Assembly: GCA_934394615.1 (NCBI GenBank)
Contig: CAKRRJ010000032.1
Span: 1-25,273, forward strand
Origin: an uncultured Lachnospiraceae bacterium
Lineage (GTDB): Bacteria; Bacillota; Clostridia; Lachnospirales; Lachnospiraceae
Direction: 5' to 3'
DNA: 25,273 nt
Shown one piece after another: positions 1-8,041 of the stretch. Made by a program: the position numbers and the translations under genes. Every line of letters starts with the position of its first letter. Position 1 is the first letter of the stretch. The notes beneath the pieces were generated by a model, which worked only from the letters and a program-made list of their open reading frames with translations, had not been told where the DNA came from and did no database searches.

Positions 1-189
1 GATGGTCAGTTCGTATTAGCTGGTAACATTCTTTACAGACAGCGCGGTACTAAGATCCATCCGGGTCTGAACGTAGGTCGCGGCGGTGATGATACTTTAT
101 TCGCTACTGTAGACGGCGTTGTAAGATTTGAGAGAAAGGGCAGAGACAAAAAACAGGTTTCTGTATACCCGAGAACAATCAACGAATAA
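1..189 (+). CDS. rpmA: 50S ribosomal protein L27 (3' part)
   Basis: This is the C-terminal 62 residues of ribosomal protein L27, a component of the large ribosomal subunit near the peptidyl transferase centre. The reading frame is open from the first base and contains the family-typical segment [19 protein letters not shown] followed by [16 protein letters not shown]. The N-terminus lies outside the window. It is followed by a strong terminator and then obgE, the usual rpmA-obgE order of bacteria. Confidence 0.97.
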   Translation, partial: DGQFVLAGNILYRQRGTKIHPGLNVGRGGDDTLFATVDGVVRFERKGRDKKQVSVYPRTINE

Positions 190-200
190 TGACACTGACA

Positions 201-237
201 GGGCTTCATACTGGTAACTAGTATGAAGCCCTTTTTT
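201..237 (+). terminator. Rho-independent terminator after rpmA
   Basis: A perfect 12-bp stem (GGGCTTCATACT at 201-212, its complement at 220-231) has a 7-nt loop and is followed by six T. It separates the ribosomal protein transcript from obgE, so obgE probably has its own promoter or depends on read-through. Confidence 0.93.
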
Positions 238-304
238 GCCAGAGACATCATGGATGCGCGTCGCGCATTCGCTGATACACATCGGAAAGGATTTAGGTGA
301 ATCC

Positions 305-1588
305 ATGTTTGCAGATAATGCAAAAATTTTTATCAAATCAGGAAAAGGCGGAGACGGCCATGTAAGTTTCCGCAAAGAATTGTTTGTGCCGGCAGGCGGT
401 CCTGACGGCGGTGATGGTGGAAAAGGCGGAGACATCATTTTTGAGGTGGATCCGGGTTTAAATACATTAACAGATTTTCGTCACGTTCGGAAATATGTAG
501 CACGAGATGGAGAACAAGGCGGCAAGAAGCGGTGCCACGGCGCCAACGCAGAAAACCTGGTGATCAAGGTTCCGGAAGGAACGGTCATTAAGGATTTTGA
601 GACTGGCAAAGTCATCGCAGATATGTCCGGTGAAAATAAAAGAGAGACCATTTTAAGAGGCGGCAAGGGCGGTCTTGGCAACATGAACTTCGCAACTCCG
701 ACCATGCAGGCACCGAAATACGCGCAGCCGGGTCAGCAGGGCCATGAGCTCTGGGTTCAGCTGGAGTTAAAGGTCATTGCGGATGTCGGACTGGTCGGCT
801 TCCCGAATGTTGGAAAGTCCACCCTGCTTTCCCGCGTATCCAACGCAAGACCGAAGATCGCGAACTATCACTTCACAACCTTAAACCCGCATCTGGGCGT
901 GGTTGACTTAGACGGCGGAGCAGGTTTTGTTATGGCAGATATCCCGGGCCTCATTGAAGGCGCATCCCAGGGCATCGGCCTTGGCCACGACTTCCTACGC
1001 CACATCGAGCGCTGCCGTGTGCTGGTACATGTTGTGGATGCCGCAGGAACCGAAGGCCGCGATCCGATCGCGGATATCCGCGCCATCAACGCAGAGCTGG
1101 AAGCATACAACCCAGAGCTGTTAAAACGCCCGATGGTCATTGCAGCCAACAAGATCGATGCCGTTTACTCTGAGGATGAGGATCCGGTAGCAATCCTGAA
1201 GCAGGAATTTGAGCCGGAAGGCATCAAAGTATTCCCGATCTCCGCAGTCAGCGGTAAGGGCGTAAAAGAACTGTTATACGCAGTATACGAGCTTCTTAAG
1301 ACCGTAAACCTTGATCCGGTCATCTTTGAGAAGGAATTCGAAATCGAGTACGCAGGCGACCGCAACCTGCCGTACACCGTAGAGCAGAACGAGGACGGCG
1401 AGTTTGTGGTAGAGGGACCACGCATCGAGAAGATGCTTGGCTACACGAACCTGGAGTCTGAGAAGGGCTTCCAGTTCTTCCAGAAGTTCTTAAAAGAAAA
1501 TGGCATTTTAGACGAGCTTGAGGCCGCTGGCATCAAAGAGGGCGACACCGTCCGCATGTACGGCCTTGCGTTTGATTATTACAAATAA
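305..1588 (+). CDS. obgE: GTPase Obg/CgtA
   Basis: Essential ribosome-associated GTPase involved in late 50S subunit assembly and stress signalling. The 427-residue protein has the three Obg domains: a glycine-rich N-terminal fold (about 1-158, with GGPDGGDGGKGGD near 31-43), a GTPase domain with G1 GFPNVGKST (165-173), DIPG (212-215) and NKID, and a C-terminal OCT domain ending in RMYGLAFDYYK. The ATG at 305 is chosen because the protein then starts MFADNAKIFIKSGKGGDGH, as in the family, with AGGTGA just upstream. The frame is open further 5', but that extension is not conserved in type. It is followed 14 nt later by the yhbY-like gene, probably co-transcribed. Confidence 0.97.
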   Translation: MFADNAKIFIKSGKGGDGHVSFRKELFVPAGGPDGGDGGKGGDIIFEVDPGLNTLTDFRHVRKYVARDGEQGGKKRCHGANAENLVIKVPEGTVIKDFETGKVIADMSGENKRETILRGGKGGLGNMNFATPTMQAPKYAQPGQQGHELWVQLELKVIADVGLVGFPNVGKSTLLSRVSNARPKIANYHFTTLNPHLGVVDLDGGAGFVMADIPGLIEGASQGIGLGHDFLRHIERCRVLVHVVDAAGTEGRDPIADIRAINAELEAYNPELLKRPMVIAANKIDAVYSEDEDPVAILKQEFEPEGIKVFPISAVSGKGVKELLYAVYELLKTVNLDPVIFEKEFEIEYAGDRNLPYTVEQNEDGEFVVEGPRIEKMLGYTNLESEKGFQFFQKFLKENGILDELEAAGIKEGDTVRMYGLAFDYYK

Positions 1589-1602
1589 ACAGGAGATAAA
1601 AC

Positions 1603-1896
1603 ATGACAAGTAAGCAGAGATCCTATTTAAAAGGACTGGCTATGACTATGGATCCGATCTTCCAGATCGGTAAATCCAGCGTAACTCCGGAGCTGACTGC
1701 AGCCATTGCAGAGGCACTGGAAGCCCGCGAGCTGATCAAGATCACGGTCTTAAAGAACTGCCTGGACGACGGACGTTCCATCGCAGAAGTTCTGGCTGAG
1801 CGCACCCGTTCTGAGGTCGTTCAGGTTATCGGCAAAAAGATCGTTCTTTACAAGCCGGCAAAGGATGAGGCAAAGCGCAAGATCGTTCTGCCTTAA
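1603..1896 (+). CDS. yhbY: YhbY-type (CRM domain) ribosome-assembly RNA-binding protein
   Basis: A 97-residue single-domain protein of the YhbY/CRM family, which binds pre-50S particles. It starts MTSKQRSYLKGLAMTMDPIF, followed by the typical QIGKSSVTPELTAAIAEALE and ELIKITVLKN. The GxxG-type RNA-binding turn of the family corresponds to IGK near residues 22-24. A clear AGGAGAT lies 5 nt before the ATG. The position between obgE and nadD is the normal arrangement in Clostridia and supports a joint ribosome-biogenesis transcript. Confidence 0.93.
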   Translation: MTSKQRSYLKGLAMTMDPIFQIGKSSVTPELTAAIAEALEARELIKITVLKNCLDDGRSIAEVLAERTRSEVVQVIGKKIVLYKPAKDEAKRKIVLP

Positions 1897-1969
1897 TCAA
1901 TAAAGCTGCCGCAGCGGATGCGCGGCAATAAAATCACGATAATATACTTGCGGAAGGGAGTGAGCGTGC

Positions 1970-2593
1970 TTGGCAAAGATCGGCATTATGGGCGGGACCT
2001 TTGATCCAGTCCACAACGGACATCTGATGCTGGGCAGACAGGCATGGGAGGAATACCACCTCGATGAAGTCTGGTTCATGCCGTCTCACAACCCGCCGCA
2101 CAAAACAGACCATCATGTGACCGACGCGAAAGACCGGTGCGAAATGGTAAAACTTGCGATTGCGGATCATCCGTATTTTTGTTTTTCAGATTTTGAGATC
2201 ACACGTTCCGGAAACACCTACACAGCCCAGACCTTAAAGCTGTTAAAACAGGCTTATCCAGAACATATGTTCTTTTTCATTCTGGGCGCAGACTCTCTCT
2301 ATCACATTGAGAGCTGGTACCACCCGGAGGAGATCATGGCACAGACTGCTATTCTCGCTGCTGGGCGGGAATGTGAAGATGCGCCCCGTTCCCTTGCGGA
2401 GCAGGCCTCTTATCTGAACGAAAAATACGATGCCGCAATTTTTCTTTTGCACTGCGCCAACATGGATGTATCCTCGCAGGAGCTGCGTGAGCGGGAAAAA
2501 CAGGGGACCGGGATTCACGGCCTTGTCCCGCCTGCGGTGGAAGCCTACATCGAATCGCACGGTCTCTATCAGGGCCTCAACCGGGAGGAATAA
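1970..2593 (+). CDS. nadD: Nicotinate-nucleotide adenylyltransferase
   Basis: Transfers AMP from ATP to nicotinate mononucleotide to make deamido-NAD in NAD biosynthesis. The N-terminus has the nucleotidyltransferase signature GGTFDPVHNGHL (residues 8-19, with the H15-N-G-H18 motif). Near the C-terminus SSQELRER corresponds to the ATP-binding SSTxIR motif. The 207-residue length is normal. Translation starts at TTG 1970, the only in-frame start placing the conserved beta strand at the N-terminus, with GGAAGGGAG about 9 nt upstream. Its stop lies 4 nt before yqeK, whose ribosome binding site is inside the end of nadD, so the two are likely translationally coupled. Confidence 0.95.
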   Translation: MAKIGIMGGTFDPVHNGHLMLGRQAWEEYHLDEVWFMPSHNPPHKTDHHVTDAKDRCEMVKLAIADHPYFCFSDFEITRSGNTYTAQTLKLLKQAYPEHMFFFILGADSLYHIESWYHPEEIMAQTAILAAGRECEDAPRSLAEQASYLNEKYDAAIFLLHCANMDVSSQELREREKQGTGIHGLVPPAVEAYIESHGLYQGLNREE

Positions 2594-2597
2594 ACCT

Positions 2598-3191
2598 ATG
2601 ATAACGGAACAGATCATCACACTGAGAAAACAGCTCAAATCCAAACTGGATCCGATGCGCTATGAGCATTCCGTCAGCGTTTCCTTTACCTGCACGGCGC
2701 TTGCGATGCGCTATGGCTACGACATTAAGAAAGCGGAGCTTGCAGGACTGATGCATGACTGCGCAAAGCGCTTCACCGACAGCGAACTGATCCAGAAATG
2801 TCAGAAACACCAGGTGGAACTGACCGACGCGGAAATCAAAGCGCCTGCTGTCATCCACGCGAAATATGGCGCGTATCTGGCAGAGAACAAATATGGCATT
2901 CAGGACCCGGAGATCATCTCCGCCATTGCGTGCCATACAACCGGAAAACCGGACATGACTACGTTAGACAAGATCTTATACATTGCGGACTATATCGAGC
3001 CGCGCCGGGACAAGGCAGACAACCTTCCACAGATGCGCTATCTGGCTTTCCAGGATCTGGATAAGACCATGTACGAGATCTTAAAAGGAACCCTGGAATA
3101 CCTGGGCAAAAAGGGAAATACCATCGACCCGATGACCCTGCAGGCTTTTGCATATTTTGAAGAGGTCATGAAACAGAAAAACGAAGAATAG
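2598..3191 (+). CDS. yqeK: HD-domain bis(nucleosyl)-tetraphosphatase (symmetrical), YqeK family
   Basis: HD-superfamily phosphohydrolase of the YqeK family, known to cleave Ap4A symmetrically to ADP. In this 197-residue protein the metal-binding histidines and HD pair are visible in RYEHSVSV, LMHDCAK, VIHAKYGA, ACHTTGKP and LYIADYIEPRRD. The ATG at 2598 is chosen over the longer open frame because GGGAGGAA lies just upstream and homologues begin near this point. The nadD-yqeK-rsfS neighbourhood is a standard Firmicute cluster. Confidence 0.93.
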   Translation: MITEQIITLRKQLKSKLDPMRYEHSVSVSFTCTALAMRYGYDIKKAELAGLMHDCAKRFTDSELIQKCQKHQVELTDAEIKAPAVIHAKYGAYLAENKYGIQDPEIISAIACHTTGKPDMTTLDKILYIADYIEPRRDKADNLPQMRYLAFQDLDKTMYEILKGTLEYLGKKGNTIDPMTLQAFAYFEEVMKQKNEE

Positions 3192-3261
3192 TGGCCTGTG
3201 ACCGGTATTTTCAGGCATAAATGACCGGATGCAGGCAGATCAGAAGAAAAGGAGAAAACGA

Positions 3262-3618
3262 ATGAGTCAGGCAAACGAAATGGTAAAACTGGCCATCACG
3301 GCCCTGGAAGATAAAAAAGGCGAGGACATCCGCGTGATCGACATCCGCGAGGTATCCGTTCTGGCTGATTACTTCCTCATCGCAAGTGGTTCCAATGGAA
3401 ACCAGGTTCAGGCTATGGCCGACAACGTGGAGGAGGAGCTTGGCAAAGCCGGATACCCGTGCAAGCAGGTAGAAGGCTATCAGAGCGCAAACTGGATTCT
3501 CATGGATTACGGCGATATCATCGTACACGTATTCGATAAGGATGACAGACTCTTCTACGATCTGGAGAGAATCTGGAGAGACGGAAAAATCATGGACGCG
3601 AACGAATTCGCGGAATAA
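3262..3618 (+). CDS. rsfS: Ribosomal silencing factor RsfS
   Basis: Binds ribosomal protein L14 and blocks subunit joining in starvation. The 118-residue protein shows the family core VLADYFLIASGSNGNQVQAM and the C-terminal WILMDYGDIIVHVF. A strong AAAAGGAGAAAA precedes the ATG at 3262; a more upstream in-frame ATG (3229) lacks a ribosome binding site. It is the last gene of the + strand housekeeping cluster, ending at a bidirectional terminator. Confidence 0.95.
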   Translation: MSQANEMVKLAITALEDKKGEDIRVIDIREVSVLADYFLIASGSNGNQVQAMADNVEEELGKAGYPCKQVEGYQSANWILMDYGDIIVHVFDKDDRLFYDLERIWRDGKIMDANEFAE

Positions 3619-3631
3619 TTTATTACAAATG

Positions 3632-3683
3632 AAAAAGCCGGAGACCGACACCCATTTTATGGTGTTTCAGTCTCCGGCTTTTT
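3632..3683. terminator. Bidirectional terminator between rsfS and glmS
   Basis: AAAAAGCCGGAGAC (3632-3645) is perfectly complementary to GTCTCCGGCTTTTT (3670-3683), and an inner ACACC/GGTGT stem extends the hairpin. The A-run on one side and T-run on the other let it stop transcription from both convergent genes. Confidence 0.93.
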
Positions 3684-3708
3684 GATATCCTGATTTTTCA
3701 GCAGTTCT

Positions 3709-5535
3709 TTATTCTACCGTTACGGATTTTGCCAGGTTTCTCGGCTGGTCTACATCCAGGTTCTTGCCAAGAGAAGCGTAGTATGCAATAAGCTGCAGAA
3801 CAACCGCGATCGGGAATACGGTGAAGCGGTCATCGACATCCGGAATGCGGATGCGGATATCAGCCAGGTTGTCATCGACCACGGAATTTTCTTTGGTGAG
3901 CAGAATGACAAAGGCGCCGCGTGCCTTTACCTCCCGGATATTGGAAATCGTCTTGGAGAACACATGCTCCTGCGTCGCAATGGCAATGACCGGGATCTGA
4001 TCGGAGATCAGTGCGATGGTGCCATGTTTTAACTCACCTGCGGCATATGCCTCCGCATGAATGTAGGAAATTTCCTTAAGTTTTAACGCGCCCTCTAAGG
4101 AGAAAGCGTAATCCAGGCCGCGCCCGATGAAGAACGCATCCGGACTCTGGATGATGTGGGAGACAACGCCTTTGATCATCTCTTCCTGCGCGATCATGGT
4201 CTCCATGGCCGGAATCACATCCAGCAGATCGGAGAGGAAGTCCATTGCCTCTTTTTCCGTGAATTTACCGCGTACCAGTGCCATACGGCAGCCGATCATG
4301 TAGAGAGCGGCAAGCTGTACGGAGTAAGCTTTGGTGCTTGCTACGGCAATCTCCGGGCCTGCATGGGTGTATAGCACATAGTCGCTCTCTCTTGCGATGG
4401 TAGAACCTTTTACATTGACAATTGCCAGCGTCTTGGAACCATATTCATGGGCCAGACGGAGCGCTGCCAGCGTATCGATGGTCTCACCGGACTGGGAAAT
4501 GATGAAAACCAGCGTATGCTCGTCGATGAGCGGCTGTTCGTATCGGAACTCCGAAGCAATGGTCACGGTAACCGGGATGCGCAGGATCGGCTCCATGAGA
4601 GCACGCGCCACCATTCCGGTATGCATGGCAGTACCGCAGGCTACGATGTGGATCTGGCTGCAGTCTTTGAAGAGTTCATCCGGGATTTTATCGTCGGTAA
4701 AATCAGGAAGGCCCTTGCTGATGCGCGGAAGGATGGTATTCTTCATGGCCTCCGGCTGCTCGTGAATCTCTTTCATCATGAAATGCGGGTAACCGTTCTT
4801 CATGGCCGCGTCCATGTTCCAGTTGACGGTCATGATTTCCGGGTAAACCTTGGTAAAGGTTTCATCCATATTATAGACATGCACTTTATATGGAGTCAGA
4901 CGCACGATCTTGTCTTCCGGCACAACAAAATACTGGTTGCTGTACGGAATCAGCGCAGTCAGATCGGATGCGATGATGGCTCCGACATGGGTGTAGGACG
5001 CAACGAGCGGGCTGACCTTGCGGATCGCGTACACAGAACCAGGCTGGTCATCGAACAGAATGCAGAAGCCATAGGAGCCAACAATTAACTCCTGAAGCTT
5101 CTGAATGGCTTTTAACGGATCTCCGTCATAGAGCGCGTCCAGTACGCGCACAGCTACCTCACTGTCAGTCTGGGAGACAAGCTGTCCCTCTAAATGGAAC
5201 TGCTCAGTCAGTTCGTGATAGTTCTCAATGATGCCATTGTGGATCAGTGTTACTTTTCCGGCACGGTGCGGATGCGCGTTTGCGTCGGTTACGCCGCCGT
5301 GGGTTGCCCAGCGGGTGTGTCCGATGCCGCTGTGAGCGCTTCCGTGGATGTTTTCTGCGCAGTATTCTCTCAAATTCTTTACTTTTCCAACTTTTTTTGC
5401 GATGCGGATGCTTGCATCCTCCATGCAAAGGCCGATACCGGCACTGTCATAGCCACGGTACTCCAGACCACTCAGTCCGTCCAGCAGGACCTTGCATGCG
5501 TCCAGAGGACCTGAATATCCAATAATTCCACACAT
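3709..5535 (-). CDS. glmS: Glutamine--fructose-6-phosphate aminotransferase (isomerizing)
   Basis: Makes glucosamine-6-phosphate from fructose-6-phosphate and glutamine, the first committed step of amino-sugar and peptidoglycan precursor synthesis. The 608-residue protein begins MCGIIGYSGP, with Cys2 as the N-terminal nucleophile of the glutamine amidotransferase domain; GHTRWATHG follows. Two SIS sugar-isomerase domains occupy the C-terminal half (VACGTAMHTG, ISQSGETIDT, IGRGLDYAFSLEGALKLKE), and it ends PRNLAKSVTVE as in the family. The reverse-strand GAAAGGAAAC precedes the ATG. Expression is almost certainly controlled by the glmS ribozyme in its 5' leader. Confidence 0.98.
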   Translation of the reverse strand: MCGIIGYSGPLDACKVLLDGLSGLEYRGYDSAGIGLCMEDASIRIAKKVGKVKNLREYCAENIHGSAHSGIGHTRWATHGGVTDANAHPHRAGKVTLIHNGIIENYHELTEQFHLEGQLVSQTDSEVAVRVLDALYDGDPLKAIQKLQELIVGSYGFCILFDDQPGSVYAIRKVSPLVASYTHVGAIIASDLTALIPYSNQYFVVPEDKIVRLTPYKVHVYNMDETFTKVYPEIMTVNWNMDAAMKNGYPHFMMKEIHEQPEAMKNTILPRISKGLPDFTDDKIPDELFKDCSQIHIVACGTAMHTGMVARALMEPILRIPVTVTIASEFRYEQPLIDEHTLVFIISQSGETIDTLAALRLAHEYGSKTLAIVNVKGSTIARESDYVLYTHAGPEIAVASTKAYSVQLAALYMIGCRMALVRGKFTEKEAMDFLSDLLDVIPAMETMIAQEEMIKGVVSHIIQSPDAFFIGRGLDYAFSLEGALKLKEISYIHAEAYAAGELKHGTIALISDQIPVIAIATQEHVFSKTISNIREVKARGAFVILLTKENSVVDDNLADIRIRIPDVDDRFTVFPIAVVLQLIAYYASLGKNLDVDQPRNLAKSVTVE

Positions 5536-5637
5536 AATGTATTGTTTCCTTTCTCTCTGTCATGATCCAGCATATTGGGATTTTGGAATATGCGGACCTG
5601 ATTTTTCCTAAAAATCCGTAAAAATGCGTACAAAAAA

Positions 5638-5815
5638 TAAAGCCTCCGGTTATCCTGTGTTTGTTTTGCGGTTACCCGCATATTTCGCAGAATATACACG
5701 CCCGGAGAAGCATGGGAGAGTACCCGCCGAATCTTCGATCATCTCTCCACCTCGTTAACCTGAAGTACCAGCCAATGGGCTTTCACGAACAGCATTCAGG
5801 TGCATGGCGCTTAGC
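5638..5815 (-). ncRNA. glmS ribozyme (glucosamine-6-phosphate-activated self-cleaving riboswitch)
   Basis: The minus strand of the glmS leader carries the recognisable core. AAGCGCC marks the cleavage site (between A at 5811 and G at 5810). A P2 arm pairs CACCTGAA with TTCAGGT, followed by GTTAACGAGG, TGGAGAG and TTCGGCGGG with the pairing CTCTCC, and then the 3' P3/P4 part GGGTAACCGCAAAAC with GGATAACCGGAGGC. These match my memory of the Bacillus glmS ribozyme in order and spacing. Cleavage upon glucosamine-6-phosphate binding would destabilise the glmS mRNA, giving feedback control. The exact 3' limit is approximate. Confidence 0.93.
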
Positions 5816-5859
5816 TTTGCTATGTTTTTTCTGTTCCTCCTGAAAACAGAATCGAACCT

Positions 5860-5888
5860 ATTATATCCCAGAATTCTTTTTCCGTCAA
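5860..5888 (-). promoter_or_regulatory. Sigma-A type promoter of the ribozyme-glmS transcript
   Basis: Reading the minus strand, TTGACG (5888-5883) and a perfect TATAAT (5865-5860) are separated by 17 nt. The predicted start, near 5853, lies about 40 nt upstream of the ribozyme cleavage site. Confidence 0.85.
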
Positions 5889-5960
5889 TCCGATCCCCAT
5901 CTATCTGCGATTTCTTCATGAAATATTAAAATTTGAATACTGTATTTCCAGCTTTTTCTG

Positions 5961-5969
5961 TGTTACAAT
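5961..5969 (+). promoter_or_regulatory. Possible extended -10 promoter for the NlpC/P60 gene
   Basis: TGTTACAAT matches an extended -10 element (TGnTACAAT) about 75 nt before the start codon. I see no good -35 box at the expected distance, so this is tentative. Confidence 0.35.
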
Positions 5970-6042
5970 GAACGGCGAATGGCAGATTTCCGATCTGCCG
6001 CATTATTAAGGAAAGAAACAAAAGAAAAACGAGACAACGATC

Positions 6043-7983
6043 ATGAAGAAAAATCCCCACACCAGAATGATCATGAAATTCCTCACCGATTCCGTGATCT
6101 GCTATAAGAAACAATGGGCATCCGCCGGAATGGCGCTTGTCCTCGGAGCCGGAAGCATTGGCCTGTCATTTTTATATCAGCCAGACATCAAAGAAAGCAG
6201 TACCGAAGAAAGCGTACCAGCTGCGGAAACATTTACAGCTGCGGAGACAACCGCCACACAGGCTGAGACACTGGCCGATACCGCCTGGACACCGGTCCTG
6301 ACAGAATTAAACCTCGCGCACTATTTCCCGGAAGGGGAAGATGAAGCCGATATCACCAAAAGCCTGGCCGGACGCGCGTTCCATGAGCTCATGACACGCG
6401 ATGCGGACTGGTCGAGCGCGCTGTACAGCTATTCGGATATCACTCCGGCCGACATGGCAGTAAAGCTTGGACTTCCAAAGTCTCGCGTGACCGGCAAATA
6501 CAATCCGGAAGACTCGAGGCACCAGAAAGATGATCCATCCACCTGGACCATTGGCAGCTTTCGGAACGTGCGCTTCCAGGCAGTCGACGGAGATGGAAAC
6601 GTCATCTCCCCGTACTCCAATGTGGCGCAGATCATGTCGATGGCGAACGTTTATACCTACTATCACGATCCGCAGGACTGTGATGCCTTTCTCGCATATG
6701 CAAAGGCGCTCTGGACAGCATCTCATTCCTTTACCATGTCGGTCAGTGATATTTATTACTGTTCCGGCTGTATCGGAAAATCTGCGGAAGAGGAAGAGCA
6801 GAAAGCTCTGGAAGCGGAGGCAGAGGCAGAAAAGCAGGATCAGAACCTGGAACTTCCTTATGACGCGAAAGTTCAGACAGCAGAATCCACCGCAGGCACA
6901 GCATCTGCGCAGGTTTCTTCCGGCGTAGTCACTGCCGGAATCGCGACTGCGGAAAAGAAAGCCGAAGAAGCAAACCGCGCAGAAAGTATTGCGGAGAGCC
7001 GCGCCGCAGAAACCACAGCAGCCGTACCGGAATCCCAAAGCGGCGTGATCGCATCCAGAAGAGGACTGGCTTCTGCATCCAACGCGGAAGCAGAAACACA
7101 GACAGCTTCTCATACCGATAGTACCTCTGCCGCGGAGCCAGCTGTGGAAACAACGGCTGCGGAAGTCTCTGTGGAAGCGCAGGCGGAAACAGCTTCCGCT
7201 GCTGCGGAAAAAGCAACCAGCACGGATATGGCTGCTGGAAACGCATCTGTCGAGAAAACAGCCTGCCCGGGACATGTGGATCTTACCGTCACCATGAAAA
7301 TCGGCGGTTTGAGTGACGTTGCAGGCCTGTTTGCCCTGGACGCTGCAGGAAACAACGCAGAAGCCTTCGAGGATGGCGGATGGCAGGGCTGGACGGAGGA
7401 AAACCGGCAGGCGGCCATTGCACTGGCATCGGAGGACTGGTACGAGAAATACGGATTGAGCGTTTCCTCGATTTCTACCGGAACCCCGCTGACTGCGGCC
7501 GAGATTGAAGACTATCTGAAAGCACTCCCGGAAGATATCTCCGATACCAGAAAGGAACTGCTGCGGTTCGCCTTAAATTCCGTTGGAAAGGTTCCTTACT
7601 ACTGGGGCGGAAAACCCGCCGCGAAGAATTATGAGGGCAACCATTTCGGCACGCTGGTATCTCCGGACGTGGACGGACGTACCCTGCGCGGCCTGGACTG
7701 CTCCGGATGGATCAGCTGGGTTTACTGGTCTGTGACAGGTACTCATCTTCCTTATGAAAGCACCAGCGGACTTGCTGCACTTGGCCAGCGTGTCAGCCGG
7801 GAAGACTTAAAGCCGGGTGATATCCTTATCCGTACCGGTGCGGACGCGCATGTGATTATGTTCCTGGGCTGGACTTCCGACGGAAGAGTGCGCTGCATTC
7901 ATGAGACAAGCGGATCCGTAAACAATGTTACGGTCGGCGAGCGCAATGCCGGCTGGCCGTATTACCGCAGACTGATTGACTAG
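6043..7983 (+). CDS. Membrane-anchored NlpC/P60 cell-wall endopeptidase with long Ala/Glu-rich linker
   Basis: Probable peptidoglycan hydrolase cutting D-Glu-type peptide bonds in wall stem peptides. The 646-residue protein has a short basic N-terminus and one hydrophobic segment (about 28-46, SAGMALVLGAGSIGLSFLY). A long extracellular region follows, whose middle part (about 245-400) is a low-complexity stretch rich in Ala, Glu, Thr and Ser. The C-terminal NlpC/P60 domain (about 505-646) has the catalytic Cys in GLDCSGWISW, one His in ADAHVIMFLG and the third residue in CIHETSG. The start ATG is preceded only by a weak AACGAGA. The linker is probably a wall-spanning spacer. The LCP gene follows 58 nt downstream, so both likely act on envelope assembly. 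Confidence 0.88.
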   Translation: MKKNPHTRMIMKFLTDSVICYKKQWASAGMALVLGAGSIGLSFLYQPDIKESSTEESVPAAETFTAAETTATQAETLADTAWTPVLTELNLAHYFPEGEDEADITKSLAGRAFHELMTRDADWSSALYSYSDITPADMAVKLGLPKSRVTGKYNPEDSRHQKDDPSTWTIGSFRNVRFQAVDGDGNVISPYSNVAQIMSMANVYTYYHDPQDCDAFLAYAKALWTASHSFTMSVSDIYYCSGCIGKSAEEEEQKALEAEAEAEKQDQNLELPYDAKVQTAESTAGTASAQVSSGVVTAGIATAEKKAEEANRAESIAESRAAETTAAVPESQSGVIASRRGLASASNAEAETQTASHTDSTSAAEPAVETTAAEVSVEAQAETASAAAEKATSTDMAAGNASVEKTACPGHVDLTVTMKIGGLSDVAGLFALDAAGNNAEAFEDGGWQGWTEENRQAAIALASEDWYEKYGLSVSSISTGTPLTAAEIEDYLKALPEDISDTRKELLRFALNSVGKVPYYWGGKPAAKNYEGNHFGTLVSPDVDGRTLRGLDCSGWISWVYWSVTGTHLPYESTSGLAALGQRVSREDLKPGDILIRTGADAHVIMFLGWTSDGRVRCIHETSGSVNNVTVGERNAGWPYYRRLID

Positions 7984-8041
7984 ATTCTATTTCAAATAAA
8001 AAATTTGCAGGCCAGGCAGTTCTGGCCGGAGAGGAGAGATT

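Noticed and set aside
254..268. Palindrome ATGCGCG-T-CGCGCAT before obgE
   Set aside because: One-base centre and no repeat elsewhere seen; may be chance or a weak regulatory site, not enough to annotate.
6307..7275. 322-codon minus-strand frame opposite the NlpC/P60 linker
   Set aside because: Cys/Arg-rich shadow of the Ala/Glu-rich linker; no start signal.
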